From Pseudarthrobacter sp. PS3-L1 (GTDB lineage: Bacteria; Actinomycetota; Actinomycetes; Actinomycetales; Micrococcaceae): a stretch of 64,000 nucleotides of DNA. Shown in pieces: positions 22,833-32,385 of this stretch (its first letter is position 1; each line of letters begins with the position of its first letter). The stretch covers positions 124,001 through 188,000 of the forward strand of contig NZ_JASISU010000003.1 in the NCBI RefSeq assembly GCF_030063285.1, read 5' to 3'. The notes beneath the pieces were generated by a model that searched no databases, was not told the DNA's origin, and saw only the letters and a program-made list of their open reading frames with translations. The position numbers were made by a program, and so were the translations under genes.

Positions 22833-25800
22833 CTATCGCAGAAGGTTTGCGTTACCGGCGTCCGCCGGTACCTCCTGCTTTTTCTTTTCCTTCTTGACCT
22901 TGTCTTTCTTATCTTTCTTCGCCGGGTCAGTCTGCTCGTCATCCGGAACAACGACTGTCGCGCCGGGGGTGACCACCACGGAGACGAACGTCGGGTCAGC
23001 GCCACCCGAGTAGTTCACGCGGCCAATGTAGGAACCTGCCTCCAGGTTCTTCCACGACATGGTGACGTCGCCGGACTTACCGTTTGCCAAACGCAGCGGA
23101 TTGGGGCTTACCGTGGCATTACCCACGTTTGCTCCCAAGACGGCAGCATCAAGGGAGGCCTTGGTGGGCTGTCCATTGGGGCTGGCATAGAGGTTCGCGA
23201 ACATTGTGTAGACGCCCGGCTTCGGGTTGGTCACAGAGACAGATTCACTCGCCGAAACTGTCTGGGATGCCAGCTGTTGCCCATCCGGAGTGAAGACCAG
23301 AAGATCAAAGTCCGCAGCCTCGTCTGAAGAGAATACTGAGAACTTTGCCAGCGGCGAACCTTCCGCAACGGTGACCTGCTTTGCAGCGTTGGAGCCGTTA
23401 TTGGCCAGGACCAGGGCCCCGGGCACCAGTTCAACTGCACTCGAGTCTGCCTTGGACAACCCATCAACACTCATGCTGATGGGCGCATTGGTTCCAGACG
23501 TTACAGGGATTTTGCCCTGGCCCGTTCCACCCGTGGAGGTGAAGGCAACGTTGGCTGGCGCCACAGCAGCCTGCGGACGCACAGCAACGGGTGAGGCAAC
23601 GTTCTTGCCAGCACCCTGCCAGACCAGGCTACCCATGGCGAACTGCCCAGTAGGCGCCGAGGTGTTCTCGAACTTGACCTTGAACGTACGCTTTTCACCT
23701 GCGGCGCTGAAGTTCAGGATGGACGGTGTCACAGTGACCTTGACGCCCGGGACATTTGCCTGTGCCCGGTAAAGGCCGGGAGTCAGCGCTGTCACGGTCC
23801 GGGTCACTTCGGTTGCACCAGTCAAGGATCCGAGGGCAAAGGATGCCAGGTTCATGTCCCGGGGAGCGGTACTGCCCAGGTCCGGAATTCCCAGATCCAG
23901 GCCGGTTCCCTGGATGAACTTGAGATAGTCGGTTTCGTTGGCGTCGTAGACCAGCCCCGGATCGAGGACCCGGCCCACGGAAACCTGGCCGGCTCCGGTT
24001 GCGAAGACGTCGTTGTTGCGGCTGCCGTCAGCATTCTTGATATCGCTGGCAGTAGTCATCATGGCTGATTTCACCGTTGCCGGTGACCATGTGGGGTTCT
24101 TGCCAAGGACCAACGCCGCAAATCCTGCGACATGCGGTGAGGCCATGGATGTTCCGGAGAGCATCCCAAACAGCGCACCGTTTTCCGCAATGGGCGACAC
24201 GCCTGCCAGGACTGCAACGCCCGGAGCTGCAACGTCAGGCTTGAGGAGGTCTGACCCGGTTGCCAGCAGCGGTCCTCGGGAAGAGAAACCGGCAATCTGT
24301 GGCTGGGGTTCAGACGGCAGCCCGGTGGTGTCCTTGTTGACCAACGCAGCCTTAATGCCGGGGTTCGCTGCCAGCTTGTCCTTGATCTGCTGGGTGGCGG
24401 GAGGGTTGACGTGCACGGTGGGAACGGCATGCTGGTCGACGTCTTCGGAGGAGGCAGTCACGTTGACCAGGATCATTCCGACGCCGCCGGCGCGCTTGAC
24501 CTCCGTGCTCTTTGCAACGCGGTCAACTACTCCGCGGTCGCAGACCACAATCTTTCCTGCCACCTTGGCCGGGTCAAGGACGTTGGGAGCGCACAGTTCG
24601 GGATTGACCGCGCCTGCCGCTGCAGCGCTTGAAGCCAGTGTCAGCGGGCTGGCCGGTACGTTGTTCGCCATCAGGCTTGCACCGCGGAATTTGGTTCCGT
24701 CAGTGAATTCGATGGTGCCCTGAAGCTCGGTGGAGAAAGAGCTCGCAGCGACAGTTGTCAGCCAGGGTGCCCCGTGGTTGACCGTGCTCGCCGTGGGGCC
24801 CGAGTTGCCCGCCGACGCGGCGACGAAGATGCCGGCAGACGCTGCGGACAGGAATGCAAGTGACACCGGATCCGTGGTGGTGGAAGTGCTGCCCGAGATC
24901 GAGTAGTTCAGCACATCAACACCATCGAGGATTGCCTGGTTGATTGCCGCGACGGAAGCGGAGCTATAGCAGCCGCCAGTGTTGGGATCGGTATCCTCCC
25001 AGCAGACCTTGTAGATGGAGAGCGCGGCAGCCGGTGCCACACCCCCGGTGATTCCCATGTCGCGGGCTCCAAGGTTGGCACGCACGTTGGCGTTACCGGC
25101 TGCAGTGCTGGCCGTGTGAGTTCCGTGGCTTCCCACGTCAACCGGGGAAAGCACCTCTTCCGGCGCTCGGTTCTCCGGCGGTACGTATGCCTTGAAATCA
25201 TCTGCGAAGTACCGTGCGCTGAGAACCTTGGAGTTACAGGCGCTACCGTCGAAGCCGGCGCCCGTGCCCTCGCCCTTCTGGCATTCGCCAACAAAGGTGT
25301 CACCGTCGGCCTTCAGCATGGCAATGTTCCCGTTGCCGTCACGGTAGGGAACACCTACCTTGGGTTCTCCGCGGAGCGGCTTGACGTCACTGCCAGAAAA
25401 GAAAGGGCTCGACGGCGTGTAACCAGAGTCGATGACACCAACCACAACGCCCTTGCCTGCGTTCTTGGTGCCCCCGAAGGTGGTGTTCCAGATCCCCTTT
25501 GCACCGGAAAGCTGGAGGAAATCGGTGGTGGAATAGTCCGGCGCGTTCTCAGTGTCCGGCGCCACAACCAATACGTCAGGATCCTTTGCCAGGTTCAGGG
25601 CCTGGTCAGCGGAGAGGTCTGCGGTAAAGCCATTGATGGCGGCCGTGAAAGTCTTCTTGATCTGGACGCTCTCGTCCTTTGCGACTTCCTGCTGCCGGGT
25701 CTCCAGGTGCTCCTGGTAGCGCTGGACTTCCGGCCGCTCGGCGTCGAGCTTCTTGCCGGTCTCCGGCTTGGTGGCCGCAAGCCCCTGCGTACCACCCGCA

Positions 25801-26024
25801 TACGTAGCCGCAGGCTTTTCAGCCAGCACCACGATGTACCGGCCTGCCTGGTAGTCCTTGGGGTCAACTGTCTTCTGCTGGACCGCCGGCAGCCCGCCCT
25901 GGGCGGGGGCTGCAGTGGCGGGCATGACGGCTACGGAGGTTAGGAGCAGCGGAATGCCGATGGAAAGAGCTGCAACCTTCCGTACCCCTTGGCTTCTGAA
26001 GAAGCTTTTTCCTGCTGTTTTCAC
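22833..26024 (-). CDS. secreted S8 subtilisin-like serine peptidase (PA-domain subtilase)
   Basis: A 1063-residue subtilase. The signal peptide (LSIGIPLLLTSVAVMPATAAPA) occupies residues 20-41, followed by an I9 propeptide at about 60-160. The catalytic residues are Asp199 (VVGVIDSGY), His300 (GSHGTHTAS) and Ser626 (SGTSMASPH). A PA domain is inserted at about 440-570, a fibronectin III-like domain follows (about 690-790), and a C-terminal beta domain ends in a Lys-rich tail (KKDKKDKVKKEKKK). It degrades extracellular proteins. The GTG at 26024 has AGGAAAGG about 12 nt upstream. It faces an operon with two SSI-like proteins across one terminator. Confidence 0.93.
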   Translation of the reverse strand: MKTAGKSFFRSQGVRKVAALSIGIPLLLTSVAVMPATAAPAQGGLPAVQQKTVDPKDYQAGRYIVVLAEKPAATYAGGTQGLAATKPETGKKLDAERPEVQRYQEHLETRQQEVAKDESVQIKKTFTAAINGFTADLSADQALNLAKDPDVLVVAPDTENAPDYSTTDFLQLSGAKGIWNTTFGGTKNAGKGVVVGVIDSGYTPSSPFFSGSDVKPLRGEPKVGVPYRDGNGNIAMLKADGDTFVGECQKGEGTGAGFDGSACNSKVLSARYFADDFKAYVPPENRAPEEVLSPVDVGSHGTHTASTAAGNANVRANLGARDMGITGGVAPAAALSIYKVCWEDTDPNTGGCYSSASVAAINQAILDGVDVLNYSISGSTSTTTDPVSLAFLSAASAGIFVAASAGNSGPTASTVNHGAPWLTTVAASSFSTELQGTIEFTDGTKFRGASLMANNVPASPLTLASSAAAAGAVNPELCAPNVLDPAKVAGKIVVCDRGVVDRVAKSTEVKRAGGVGMILVNVTASSEDVDQHAVPTVHVNPPATQQIKDKLAANPGIKAALVNKDTTGLPSEPQPQIAGFSSRGPLLATGSDLLKPDVAAPGVAVLAGVSPIAENGALFGMLSGTSMASPHVAGFAALVLGKNPTWSPATVKSAMMTTASDIKNADGSRNNDVFATGAGQVSVGRVLDPGLVYDANETDYLKFIQGTGLDLGIPDLGSTAPRDMNLASFALGSLTGATEVTRTVTALTPGLYRAQANVPGVKVTVTPSILNFSAAGEKRTFKVKFENTSAPTGQFAMGSLVWQGAGKNVASPVAVRPQAAVAPANVAFTSTGGTGQGKIPVTSGTNAPISMSVDGLSKADSSAVELVPGALVLANNGSNAAKQVTVAEGSPLAKFSVFSSDEAADFDLLVFTPDGQQLASQTVSASESVSVTNPKPGVYTMFANLYASPNGQPTKASLDAAVLGANVGNATVSPNPLRLANGKSGDVTMSWKNLEAGSYIGRVNYSGGADPTFVSVVVTPGATVVVPDDEQTDPAKKDKKDKVKKEKKKQEVPADAGNANLLR

Positions 26025-26405
26025 GAGTGGTATGTACCTTTCCTAAGGAACGCTCCCGGCGGTGCCGGGCACACGATGCCAGCCTGGGTAAATGACAGAT
26101 TATGTCTGCACTGCCCGGGCTGGCCGTACTCACACTACAGATTGAGAGTCGAATATGACATAGATCTCATCGAAGGATTCACAACTTGTCACGTGAATTT
26201 ACACAGCGTTTACACAGTTCGTCGGAGTATTGTCTCGGCACACATCAGGATTCCGTGGATGATGACGGCATGTCGGCACTCTCAAGAAGTGCGCGAAAGA
26301 GACCGTCCGGGGGATCCCAGCTGCCGGCCCGGGCGTGCCGGGTCCAGGTTCACCAAAAGCAAGGGAATGAGGCAGCTAACTCGGCCCACGGGCCGCGCAG
26401 GGACG
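26025..26405. other. upstream region of the subtilase gene, no gene seen
   Basis: 381 bp between the subtilase start and the end of the 60-residue gene. It is AT-richer than its surroundings near 26150-26230 and holds the TTTACACAG direct repeat. No coding frame with family features was recognised. Confidence 0.5.
26198..26217. repeat. tandem TTTACACAG repeat upstream of the subtilase
   Basis: Two exact copies of TTTACACAG (26198-26206 and 26209-26217) have an 11-bp period, one helical turn, about 170 bp upstream of the subtilase start. It is a possible activator site. Confidence 0.45.
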
Positions 26406-26588
26406 TCAGCGCGGCGTGCGCACCAGGTCGCTGAGCTGCTGGCGGATCCGATCGTCCACGGGGCCCAGCACCATGGTTTTGCGCGCGGCGCGATCTGCCT
26501 GCACCTTCTGGAAAACCATTTTCCCCAGGCCTGCGAACAATGCCGCAGCAACAAAGGGCAGCAGCAGTGATTTCGGTTTTTCAGCCAT
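26406..26588 (-). CDS. small membrane protein (60 aa), unknown
   Basis: MAEKPKSLLLPFVAAALFAGLG begins a 60-residue protein with one hydrophobic segment (about residues 7-24) and a charged tail. The family is not recognised. Support for it being real is the exact TAAGAT-N6-ATG arrangement at its start, shared by many other genes here. It is divergent from purSQL. Confidence 0.55.
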   Translation of the reverse strand: MAEKPKSLLLPFVAAALFAGLGKMVFQKVQADRAARKTMVLGPVDDRIRQQLSDLVRTPR

Positions 26589-26594
26589 GCCGCC

Positions 26595-26600
26595 ATCTTA
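26595..26600 (-). promoter_or_regulatory. -10 box TAAGAT, leaderless start
   Basis: Minus-strand TAAGAT, 6 nt, then the ATG at 26588. There is no Shine-Dalgarno sequence. Confidence 0.5.
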
Positions 26601-26714
26601 CTGTTGTCCCCTGCCCCAGACCACAGCATGCCGCCACACACTGGCAGTCCGTGGAACATTCCGCCGCCCGGCCAGGGTCATTTCACAAAATGCAGATCCG
26701 TGCGGGTTGGCCGG

Positions 26715-26720
26715 TAGAAT
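26715..26720 (+). promoter_or_regulatory. possible -10 box of purSQL
   Basis: TAGAAT would give a 5' leader of about 120 nt before purS. No matching -35 and no known riboswitch fold were seen in the leader. Confidence 0.3.
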
Positions 26721-26845
26721 AGGCTCTGCAAGCTCGCGGAGCGACCGTCCATTCTGTGCCTTCTTCATCAGCACGTCCAGGAACGGCGTGAGACGGCATC
26801 ACTCCGCTGCGCCCTTACCCAATGCTCATGCACAGGAGTTGCCGG

Positions 26846-27094
26846 ATGCCCCGGATCGTTGTTGACGTCATGCCCAAGCCCGAGATTCTGGACCCGCAGG
26901 GGAAAGCAATTGTTGGAGCCCTCCCCCGACTGGGCTTCACCAGCTTCAGCTCTGTCCGTCAGGGCAAGCGTTTTGAACTCACGGTCGACGGTGAGGTGAC
27001 CGAGGAAATCCTGGCCCAGGCCCGCGAAGCTGCCGAGACCATGCTCTCCAACCCGGTCATCGAAGACGTCGTCAACGTTGAGGTCCTTGCCTGA
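26846..27094 (+). CDS. purS: phosphoribosylformylglycinamidine synthase subunit PurS
   Basis: An 82-residue PurS ([21 protein letters not shown] through [10 protein letters not shown]), the small dimeric scaffold of the three-part FGAM synthetase of de novo purine synthesis. It bridges PurQ and small PurL and helps ammonia transfer. The ATG at 26846 follows AGGAG with normal spacing. It is the first gene of purSQL; purQ starts 1 bp after its stop. Confidence 0.96.
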   Translation: MPRIVVDVMPKPEILDPQGKAIVGALPRLGFTSFSSVRQGKRFELTVDGEVTEEILAQAREAAETMLSNPVIEDVVNVEVLA

Positions 27095-27095
27095 G

Positions 27096-27863
27096 ATGAG
27101 TGAGCTTCCCCTGATCGGCGAAGCTGTCGCAATCGCGGCAGAACCACGCCTTGCTGGCGCCCGAATCGGCGTCGTCACCTTCCCTGGAACCCTTGATGAT
27201 CGCGATGCCGCGCGCGCCATTCGGCTCGCGGGAGCAAGTGCCATATCGCTCTGGCACGCTGACACTGAGCTCGGCGAGGTGGATGCAGTTGTCATCCCCG
27301 GCGGTTTCTCCTACGGCGATTACCTCCGCGCCGGTGCCATCGCGCGTTTCGCCCCCCTGATGACAAGGATCATCGACGCGGCGAACTCTGAGGCCAAACT
27401 ACCGGTGCTGGGGATCTGCAACGGTTTCCAGATCCTGACGGAATCCCATCTTTTGCCGGGGTCCATGATCAAGAACGATCACCTGAAATTCAACTGCAGC
27501 AACCAGATCCTGCGCGTGGAAAACAACACCACTGCGTGGACGTCCGACTACGCCCTGGACCAGGAAATTGCGATTCCCCTGAAAAACCAGGACGGCCAGT
27601 ACATCGCTGACGAGAAAACCCTTGATGCCCTCGAAGCCGAGAACCGCGTGGTATTCCGCTATGTGGGCGCCAACCCCAACGGGTCGCGACGCTCCATTGC
27701 AGGCATCTCAAACGCGGCCGGCAATGTCGTAGGCCTGATGCCACACCCCGAGCACGCAGTGGAAGCCGGCTACGGTCCGGAAACCCCAGGCGGCGCTGGC
27801 GGGATTGATGGCCTCGGCTTCTTCACGTCCATCCTGACCAAGATCGTGGGAGGCGCCAAATGA
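27096..27863 (+). CDS. purQ: phosphoribosylformylglycinamidine synthase subunit PurQ (glutaminase)
   Basis: A 255-residue class I glutamine amidotransferase. The nucleophile Cys is in [10 protein letters not shown], the His-Glu of the triad in MPHPEHAVE, and the oxyanion region in [17 protein letters not shown]. It releases ammonia from glutamine for PurL. The ATG at 27096 is just after purS; the first 25 residues extend beyond most PurQ proteins, which begin near [11 protein letters not shown]. It overlaps purL by 4 bp (ATGA). Confidence 0.96.
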   Translation: MSELPLIGEAVAIAAEPRLAGARIGVVTFPGTLDDRDAARAIRLAGASAISLWHADTELGEVDAVVIPGGFSYGDYLRAGAIARFAPLMTRIIDAANSEAKLPVLGICNGFQILTESHLLPGSMIKNDHLKFNCSNQILRVENNTTAWTSDYALDQEIAIPLKNQDGQYIADEKTLDALEAENRVVFRYVGANPNGSRRSIAGISNAAGNVVGLMPHPEHAVEAGYGPETPGGAGGIDGLGFFTSILTKIVGGAK

Positions 27864-30169
27864 GCCTGGAAACCAACCGGAAGTTCAACATCGACACGGT
27901 GGAGAACGCGGAAAAAACTCCTGACACAGAGCTGCCTTGGGCGGAGCTGGGCCTGAAGAAGAACGAATTCGATGAAGTGGTCAAGGTCCTGGGCCGGCGA
28001 CCCACCGGTGCGGAACTGGCCATGTACTCGGTGATGTGGAGTGAGCACTGCTCCTACAAGTCCTCAAAGAACCACCTGCGCCAGTTTGGCGAGAAGGTGA
28101 CCGAGGAGATGAAGAAGGACATGCTGGTCGGCATCGGCGAAAACGCCGGAGTCACCAACCTCGGGGACGGCTGGGCCGTGACCTTCAAAATCGAATCGCA
28201 CAACTCGCCGTCCTTCGTGGAGCCATATCAGGGAGCTGCCACGGGCATCGGCGGAATTGTCCGCGACATCATCTCCATGGGCGCCCGTCCCGTCGCGGTG
28301 ATGGATCCACTTCGTTTCGGTGCCATTGACCACCCGGACACTGCCCGCGTCATGCACGGTGCCGTGGCGGGAATCGGCGGCTACGGAAACTCCCTGGGCC
28401 TGCCGAACATTGGCGGCGAAATGGTGTTTGATTCTGTGTACCAGGGCAACCCGCTGGTCAACGCGCTCGCCGTCGGCGTGATGCGTCACGAGGACATCCG
28501 CCTCGCGAACGCCTCCGGCAAGGGCAACAAGGTGGTCCTGTTCGGTGCACGCACCGGTGGTGACGGTATTGGTGGCGCCTCTGTGCTGGCGTCAGAGTCC
28601 TTCGATGACACCAAACCGTCCAAGCGTCCTGCAGTTCAGGTCGGTGACCCGTTCGCAGAGAAGGTCCTGATCGAATGCTGTCTGGAGCTCTTCAAGGGAT
28701 CCCTGGTGGAGGGCATCCAGGACCTAGGCGCAGCTGGCATCTCCTGCGCAACCTCCGAGCTGGCATCCAATGGCGACGGCGGCATGGAGGTTGAGCTGAC
28801 CTCCGTCCTGCTGCGCGATCCCAGCCTGACGCCTGGCGAAATCCTGATGTCAGAGTCCCAGGAACGCATGATGGCTGTGGTGACCCCCGAGAATATCGAG
28901 GCCTTCGAAGCTGTCATGGACAAGTGGGCCGTCGAGTACTCCTGGCTGGGTGAGGTGACGGATTCCGGCCGCCTCATCATCACCTGGGACGGCGCCGTGA
29001 TCGTTGACGTGGATCCACGGACAGTGGCGCATGACGGTCCTGTCTATGACAGGCCGTATGCCCGCCCGGACTGGCAGGATGCGCTGCAGGCCGATTCGTT
29101 CACAGGTTCAGTCCAGGACGCAGGCCGTCCCGCAGCTCCGGCACAGCTGGCTGCCGCTGTTACCGAGCTGATTTCCTCCCCCAACATGTGCAGTAAGTCC
29201 TGGATCACCAAGCAGTACGACAGGTACGTCGGCGGCAACACTGCCCTGGCTTTCCCCGACGACGCTGGCGTGATCCGCGTTGATGAGGAAACCGGCCTTG
29301 GTGTGGCACTCGCCACGGATGCCAATGGCCGCTACACGTTCCTTGACCCGTACCACGGTGCGCAGTTGGCCCTGGCTGAGGCCTACCGGAACGTCGCCAC
29401 CTCCGGCGCCGTTCCCATGGCCGTCAGCGACTGCCTGAACTTCGGTTCCCCTGAAGATCCAGACGTCATGTGGCAGCTTGCGGAGGCCATCCGCGGACTT
29501 TCCGACGCCTGCATGGTGCTGGGTATCCCCGTCACCGGCGGCAATGTCTCGCTCTACAACCAGACCGGCTCCACACCCATCCATCCCTCCCCGGTGGTGG
29601 CTGTGTTGGGCAAGTTCGACGACGTCGCCCGCCGCACGCCGTCGGGCTGGCAGGAAGATGGCCAGGCCATCTACCTGCTGGGCACCACCGCAGCGGAACT
29701 GGACGGCTCTGAGTGGTCCAACCTGCGCGGCCACCTTGGCGGCCTGCCACCCAAGGTTGATCTTGCGGCCGAGCGCGAACTTGGTGAGATCCTCATCAAC
29801 GCTTCCCGTGACGGCATGATCGACTCAGCTCACGATCTCTCCGAAGGTGGCCTGGCTGCCGCCCTGGTGGAATCCTCGCTGCGCTACGGCGTCGGTGCTC
29901 GGATTGCGCTTCAGGACCTCATGGACCGCGATGGCGTGGACCTCTTCACGGCGCTGTTCTCCGAAACACAGGCGCGCGCCATCGTGGGCGTTCCTCGCTC
30001 GGAAGAAGTCCGCTTCAACGACATGTGCACCGCACGCGGCTTCATGCACCTGCGTATCGGCGTCGTGGATGCCGACAGCGGCATCCTGGACATCAACGGC
30101 GTTGAGGACCTGGCTTTGGACGCCCTGAACGAGGCGCATGAAGGGACCCTGCCGAAGTACTTCGGCTAG
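27860..30169 (+). CDS. purL: phosphoribosylformylglycinamidine synthase subunit PurL
   Basis: A 769-residue small-form PurL: two AIRS-like halves. The active-site His is in [12 protein letters not shown], the Mg/ATP residues in [21 protein letters not shown], and the glycine-rich segments in [15 protein letters not shown] and [11 protein letters not shown]. It converts FGAR, ATP and ammonia to FGAM. The length and adjacent purS and purQ fit the gram-positive multi-subunit form. The ATG overlaps the purQ stop by 4 bp. Confidence 0.97.
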   Translation: MSLETNRKFNIDTVENAEKTPDTELPWAELGLKKNEFDEVVKVLGRRPTGAELAMYSVMWSEHCSYKSSKNHLRQFGEKVTEEMKKDMLVGIGENAGVTNLGDGWAVTFKIESHNSPSFVEPYQGAATGIGGIVRDIISMGARPVAVMDPLRFGAIDHPDTARVMHGAVAGIGGYGNSLGLPNIGGEMVFDSVYQGNPLVNALAVGVMRHEDIRLANASGKGNKVVLFGARTGGDGIGGASVLASESFDDTKPSKRPAVQVGDPFAEKVLIECCLELFKGSLVEGIQDLGAAGISCATSELASNGDGGMEVELTSVLLRDPSLTPGEILMSESQERMMAVVTPENIEAFEAVMDKWAVEYSWLGEVTDSGRLIITWDGAVIVDVDPRTVAHDGPVYDRPYARPDWQDALQADSFTGSVQDAGRPAAPAQLAAAVTELISSPNMCSKSWITKQYDRYVGGNTALAFPDDAGVIRVDEETGLGVALATDANGRYTFLDPYHGAQLALAEAYRNVATSGAVPMAVSDCLNFGSPEDPDVMWQLAEAIRGLSDACMVLGIPVTGGNVSLYNQTGSTPIHPSPVVAVLGKFDDVARRTPSGWQEDGQAIYLLGTTAAELDGSEWSNLRGHLGGLPPKVDLAAERELGEILINASRDGMIDSAHDLSEGGLAAALVESSLRYGVGARIALQDLMDRDGVDLFTALFSETQARAIVGVPRSEEVRFNDMCTARGFMHLRIGVVDADSGILDINGVEDLALDALNEAHEGTLPKYFG

Positions 30170-30196
30170 TCCTGCTGCTCCTCCTGCCACAGCGAT

Positions 30197-30238
30197 TCAC
30201 AAGCGCGCCTGCACCTTTCTGGTCAGGCGCGCTTGTGA
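30197..30238 (+). terminator. hairpin after purL
   Basis: Perfect 15-bp arms (TCACAAGCGCGCCTG and its complement) around a 12-nt loop, 28 bp after the purL stop. No T run follows, so it is a weak or rho-assisted terminator. Confidence 0.6.
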
Positions 30239-30699
30239 TGTATGCCAGAATCACGACGCTGTTGTCGGAATCAACGCTCCTCACGTTGCTCCTGGTTCGC
30301 TTTGGTGTCCGTGGCGGTGCGGGACAACCGCCACCCCTACTGCAGGGGTCATTGCCAGCACCGAGGAATGGTCACCAAGCGCAGGAACGCACCGGCAATA
30401 CCGGGAGCCGCCAAAGGTCCACAGTCTGCCGCCCCGACGTCAGCATCACCATAACGAGCGACGCCCGTTCTTTCACCTTGATGTTCAGCAGCACTGCCTC
30501 TGGTTCGCAGAGCCAGGGCAGCGAAATTCCGCCCAATGGGTTTTGGCCGGGATTCATGCGGGAAAGAACTGACCGTCTTGGTGGCGCGCTTCGAGCGGGC
30601 AGCTCCGGAGGACGTTGGGACGTGGAGGCCACAGTACCCCTGGAGCCGCTCTTGACCGACGCACCCCAGGCAAACAAGGTGCCCTGCAGGTGAGGGGAC
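30239..30699. other. gene-poor region, possibly decayed
   Basis: About 460 bp. Open frames exist on both strands, but their products are low-complexity, Ser/Arg/Pro-rich, and match no family I know, and no clear Shine-Dalgarno or TANNNT-N6 start was found. It may be a remnant of a lost gene. Confidence 0.4.
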
Positions 30700-31251
30700 T
30701 CAGCTGATAAGTTCCCTAGCACTGGCGATGTAGTGTGCGGTGACGTAACGCTGGGCGATGCCGGTTGCAAGGCTGCCCGCGCGGTAGAACCAGTTTGCTG
30801 GCTTGCTGAAGGCTGTGATGACCAACCGGACTTCACCGGTGTCGGTGAGTTCCACCTCAAAAGCTTCTTCACCAGTGACGGGGTGGCCCTTGAGCGCGCC
30901 GTAGCCGAACCCCGCGCGCTGCGGAACACTGCCGGGCACCGGTTCACGGGTCCAGATGACCTCGCACGGCGCATTCACCCGGAGGGGTCCGACGCCGAAA
31001 CCATTGACCACGCGCACGCCGGGTGTGGCACGCGGCGAGGAGGCCGTGACTTTCAGCCCGGAGCGCCGCTGCAGCTCCCAGCCCAGAATCCCTTCCGCGA
31101 GCTGGCGATACGCCTCGTAACCATGCCCCACCACCACTGTATGGTCGGTTCGTTTGAAGCCAGTAGGTGAATCCCCGGTCCTTGTGGATCCGATTCCCGG
31201 ATACGCCAGGACGCTCTCACGCTGCAGGATGGATGTGGCTCTATTCAACAT
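30700..31251 (-). CDS. DUF1990 family protein
   Basis: A 183-residue protein of the DUF1990 family (START-like/UPF0548): GSTRTGDSPTGFKRTDHTVVVGHG near the N-terminus, GFGVGPLRVNAPCEVIW, FGYGALKGHPVTGEEAFEVEL, and the ending FYRAGSLATGIAQRYVTAHY. Function unknown. The ATG at 31251 follows GGAG by 5 nt; the frame is open further upstream, but that part overlaps the next gene. It is soluble, with no signal peptide. Confidence 0.87.
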   Translation of the reverse strand: MLNRATSILQRESVLAYPGIGSTRTGDSPTGFKRTDHTVVVGHGYEAYRQLAEGILGWELQRRSGLKVTASSPRATPGVRVVNGFGVGPLRVNAPCEVIWTREPVPGSVPQRAGFGYGALKGHPVTGEEAFEVELTDTGEVRLVITAFSKPANWFYRAGSLATGIAQRYVTAHYIASARELIS

Positions 31252-31309
31252 AGGACTCCGTAGGTCGGTGAGTGTTGATACGTGTGATGTGGGCCGGGAG
31301 GCAGTGGGT

Positions 31310-31735
31310 CTAGGGTCGCTGGCCCGGAGTGCCAGAGCTAGCAGAAAGCATGGCCCACCCAAGCTGTTCTCGCTGTTTGCGGGGGAAGGACGCCACCACC
31401 AGGTCATAGGAGTCCTCCACCATGTCCCTGATCATGGAATCGTCCAGGTCTCCGTCAAGGCGGACACCGTTCCAGTGGAACTTGTTCATGTGCCACGCTC
31501 CAGTGATTTCGGGGTGTGCTGCCCGCAGCTGAACGGCAAGAGCGGGCTCGCACTTGAGGCTGACCTGGAGGGAGGACGCGGAGAGGTTCGAGAGACCAAA
31601 CATCTTTGCCACGCTTCCGGTATCTCCACTGATGGCAGACTTTACCTTGAACACGGAGGATTCCGGCCCGAAAGGGAAGTCCTCAAAAGCTCCGGGGAAG
31701 CTCAGGCAAAACTCTCGCAGCTGCGCACCGTCCAT
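31310..31735 (-). CDS. MmcQ/YjbR family DNA-binding-like protein
   Basis: A 141-residue protein with the CyaY-like double-wing fold of YjbR: MDGAQLREFCLSFPGAFEDFPFG at the N-terminus, VSLKCEPALAVQLRAAHPEITGAWHMNKFHWNGV in the middle and MIRDMVEDSYDLVVASFPRKQREQ at the end. DNA binding is assumed for the family, and no precise role is known. The ATG at 31735 is preceded by TAGGCT at exactly 6 nt, so it is probably leaderless. Confidence 0.9.
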   Translation of the reverse strand: MDGAQLREFCLSFPGAFEDFPFGPESSVFKVKSAISGDTGSVAKMFGLSNLSASSLQVSLKCEPALAVQLRAAHPEITGAWHMNKFHWNGVRLDGDLDDSMIRDMVEDSYDLVVASFPRKQREQLGWAMLSASSGTPGQRP

Positions 31736-31741
31736 GGATAC

Positions 31742-31747
31742 AGCCTA
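31742..31747 (-). promoter_or_regulatory. -10 box TAGGCT, leaderless start
   Basis: Minus-strand TAGGCT, 6 nt, then the ATG at 31735. It has the same hexamer and spacing as the next gene upstream. Confidence 0.6.
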
Positions 31748-31787
31748 CGTTCAGTTCACGCCAAGAGCGCGGAAGGCACTGTGATGA

Positions 31788-32216
31788 TCACCGAAGACCC
31801 ATCCGCCAACCCTCCTGGGCAGGGCAGGCGTTCACGACTACGTCCAGGCCTGCAGCCTTGGCACGGTCTACAGCTGCGTCGTCGAACACTCCCACCTGCA
31901 ACCAGATGGCCCGGGCTCCGACGGCAATCGCCTGATCGATGACGGCCCCAACCCTGCTGGAATTGACAAAACACTCCACCACATCCAGGGGGTGCTCCGC
32001 CACTGCAATGTCCGCCAGGCTGCGGTATCCAGTCTCGCCGTGGACATCAGCACCAGGCAGGTTGACGGGGATGATGCGCATGCCAAGCGTGTCCCGTACA
32101 AAAAGGGACACACCAAAGGCAGGCCGCCACTCGTTGGTGGACAACCCGACGACGGCCCACGTTCCGGGGGTCCGCATAAGACGGTCGATCACGCTTTGAT
32201 CATTCACATGTGCCAT
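31788..32216 (-). CDS. CoA-binding domain protein (YccU-like)
   Basis: A 142-residue single CoA-binding Rossmann domain: WAVVGLSTNEWRPAFGVSLFV at the nucleotide loop, MRIIPVNLPGADVHGETGYRSLADI, and the conserved GARAIWLQVGVFDDAAVDRAKAAGLDVVVNACP. Many relatives bind CoA or acyl-CoA, and the role is unclear. It is a paralogue of the CoA-binding gene at 39989-40483. It is divergent from the SAM-riboswitch operon, with a leaderless ATG at 32216. Confidence 0.9.
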   Translation of the reverse strand: MAHVNDQSVIDRLMRTPGTWAVVGLSTNEWRPAFGVSLFVRDTLGMRIIPVNLPGADVHGETGYRSLADIAVAEHPLDVVECFVNSSRVGAVIDQAIAVGARAIWLQVGVFDDAAVDRAKAAGLDVVVNACPAQEGWRMGLR

Positions 32217-32222
32217 GAATCC

Positions 32223-32228
32223 AGCCTA
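32223..32228 (-). promoter_or_regulatory. -10 box TAGGCT, leaderless start
   Basis: Minus-strand TAGGCT, 6 nt, then the ATG at 32216. Confidence 0.6.
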
Positions 32229-32385
32229 AACCTCACCCAAAGCACGCCGGAATCACTGCTAAATCGAAGAATCCTCACATTTCATGACCAATAGACCCTG
32301 GTAACCGAATATTACGCCCGTTTATTACGCCCTGGGGGCCTGAAATTTGTCCAAAGGCGACTTGATGCTGTTGCATGATGATTGA

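Noticed and set aside
30372..30974. A 200-codon minus-strand frame in and beyond the gene-poor region.
   Set aside because: It overlaps the DUF1990 gene out of frame, its product is Ser/Arg/Pro-rich without family features, and no start signal was found.
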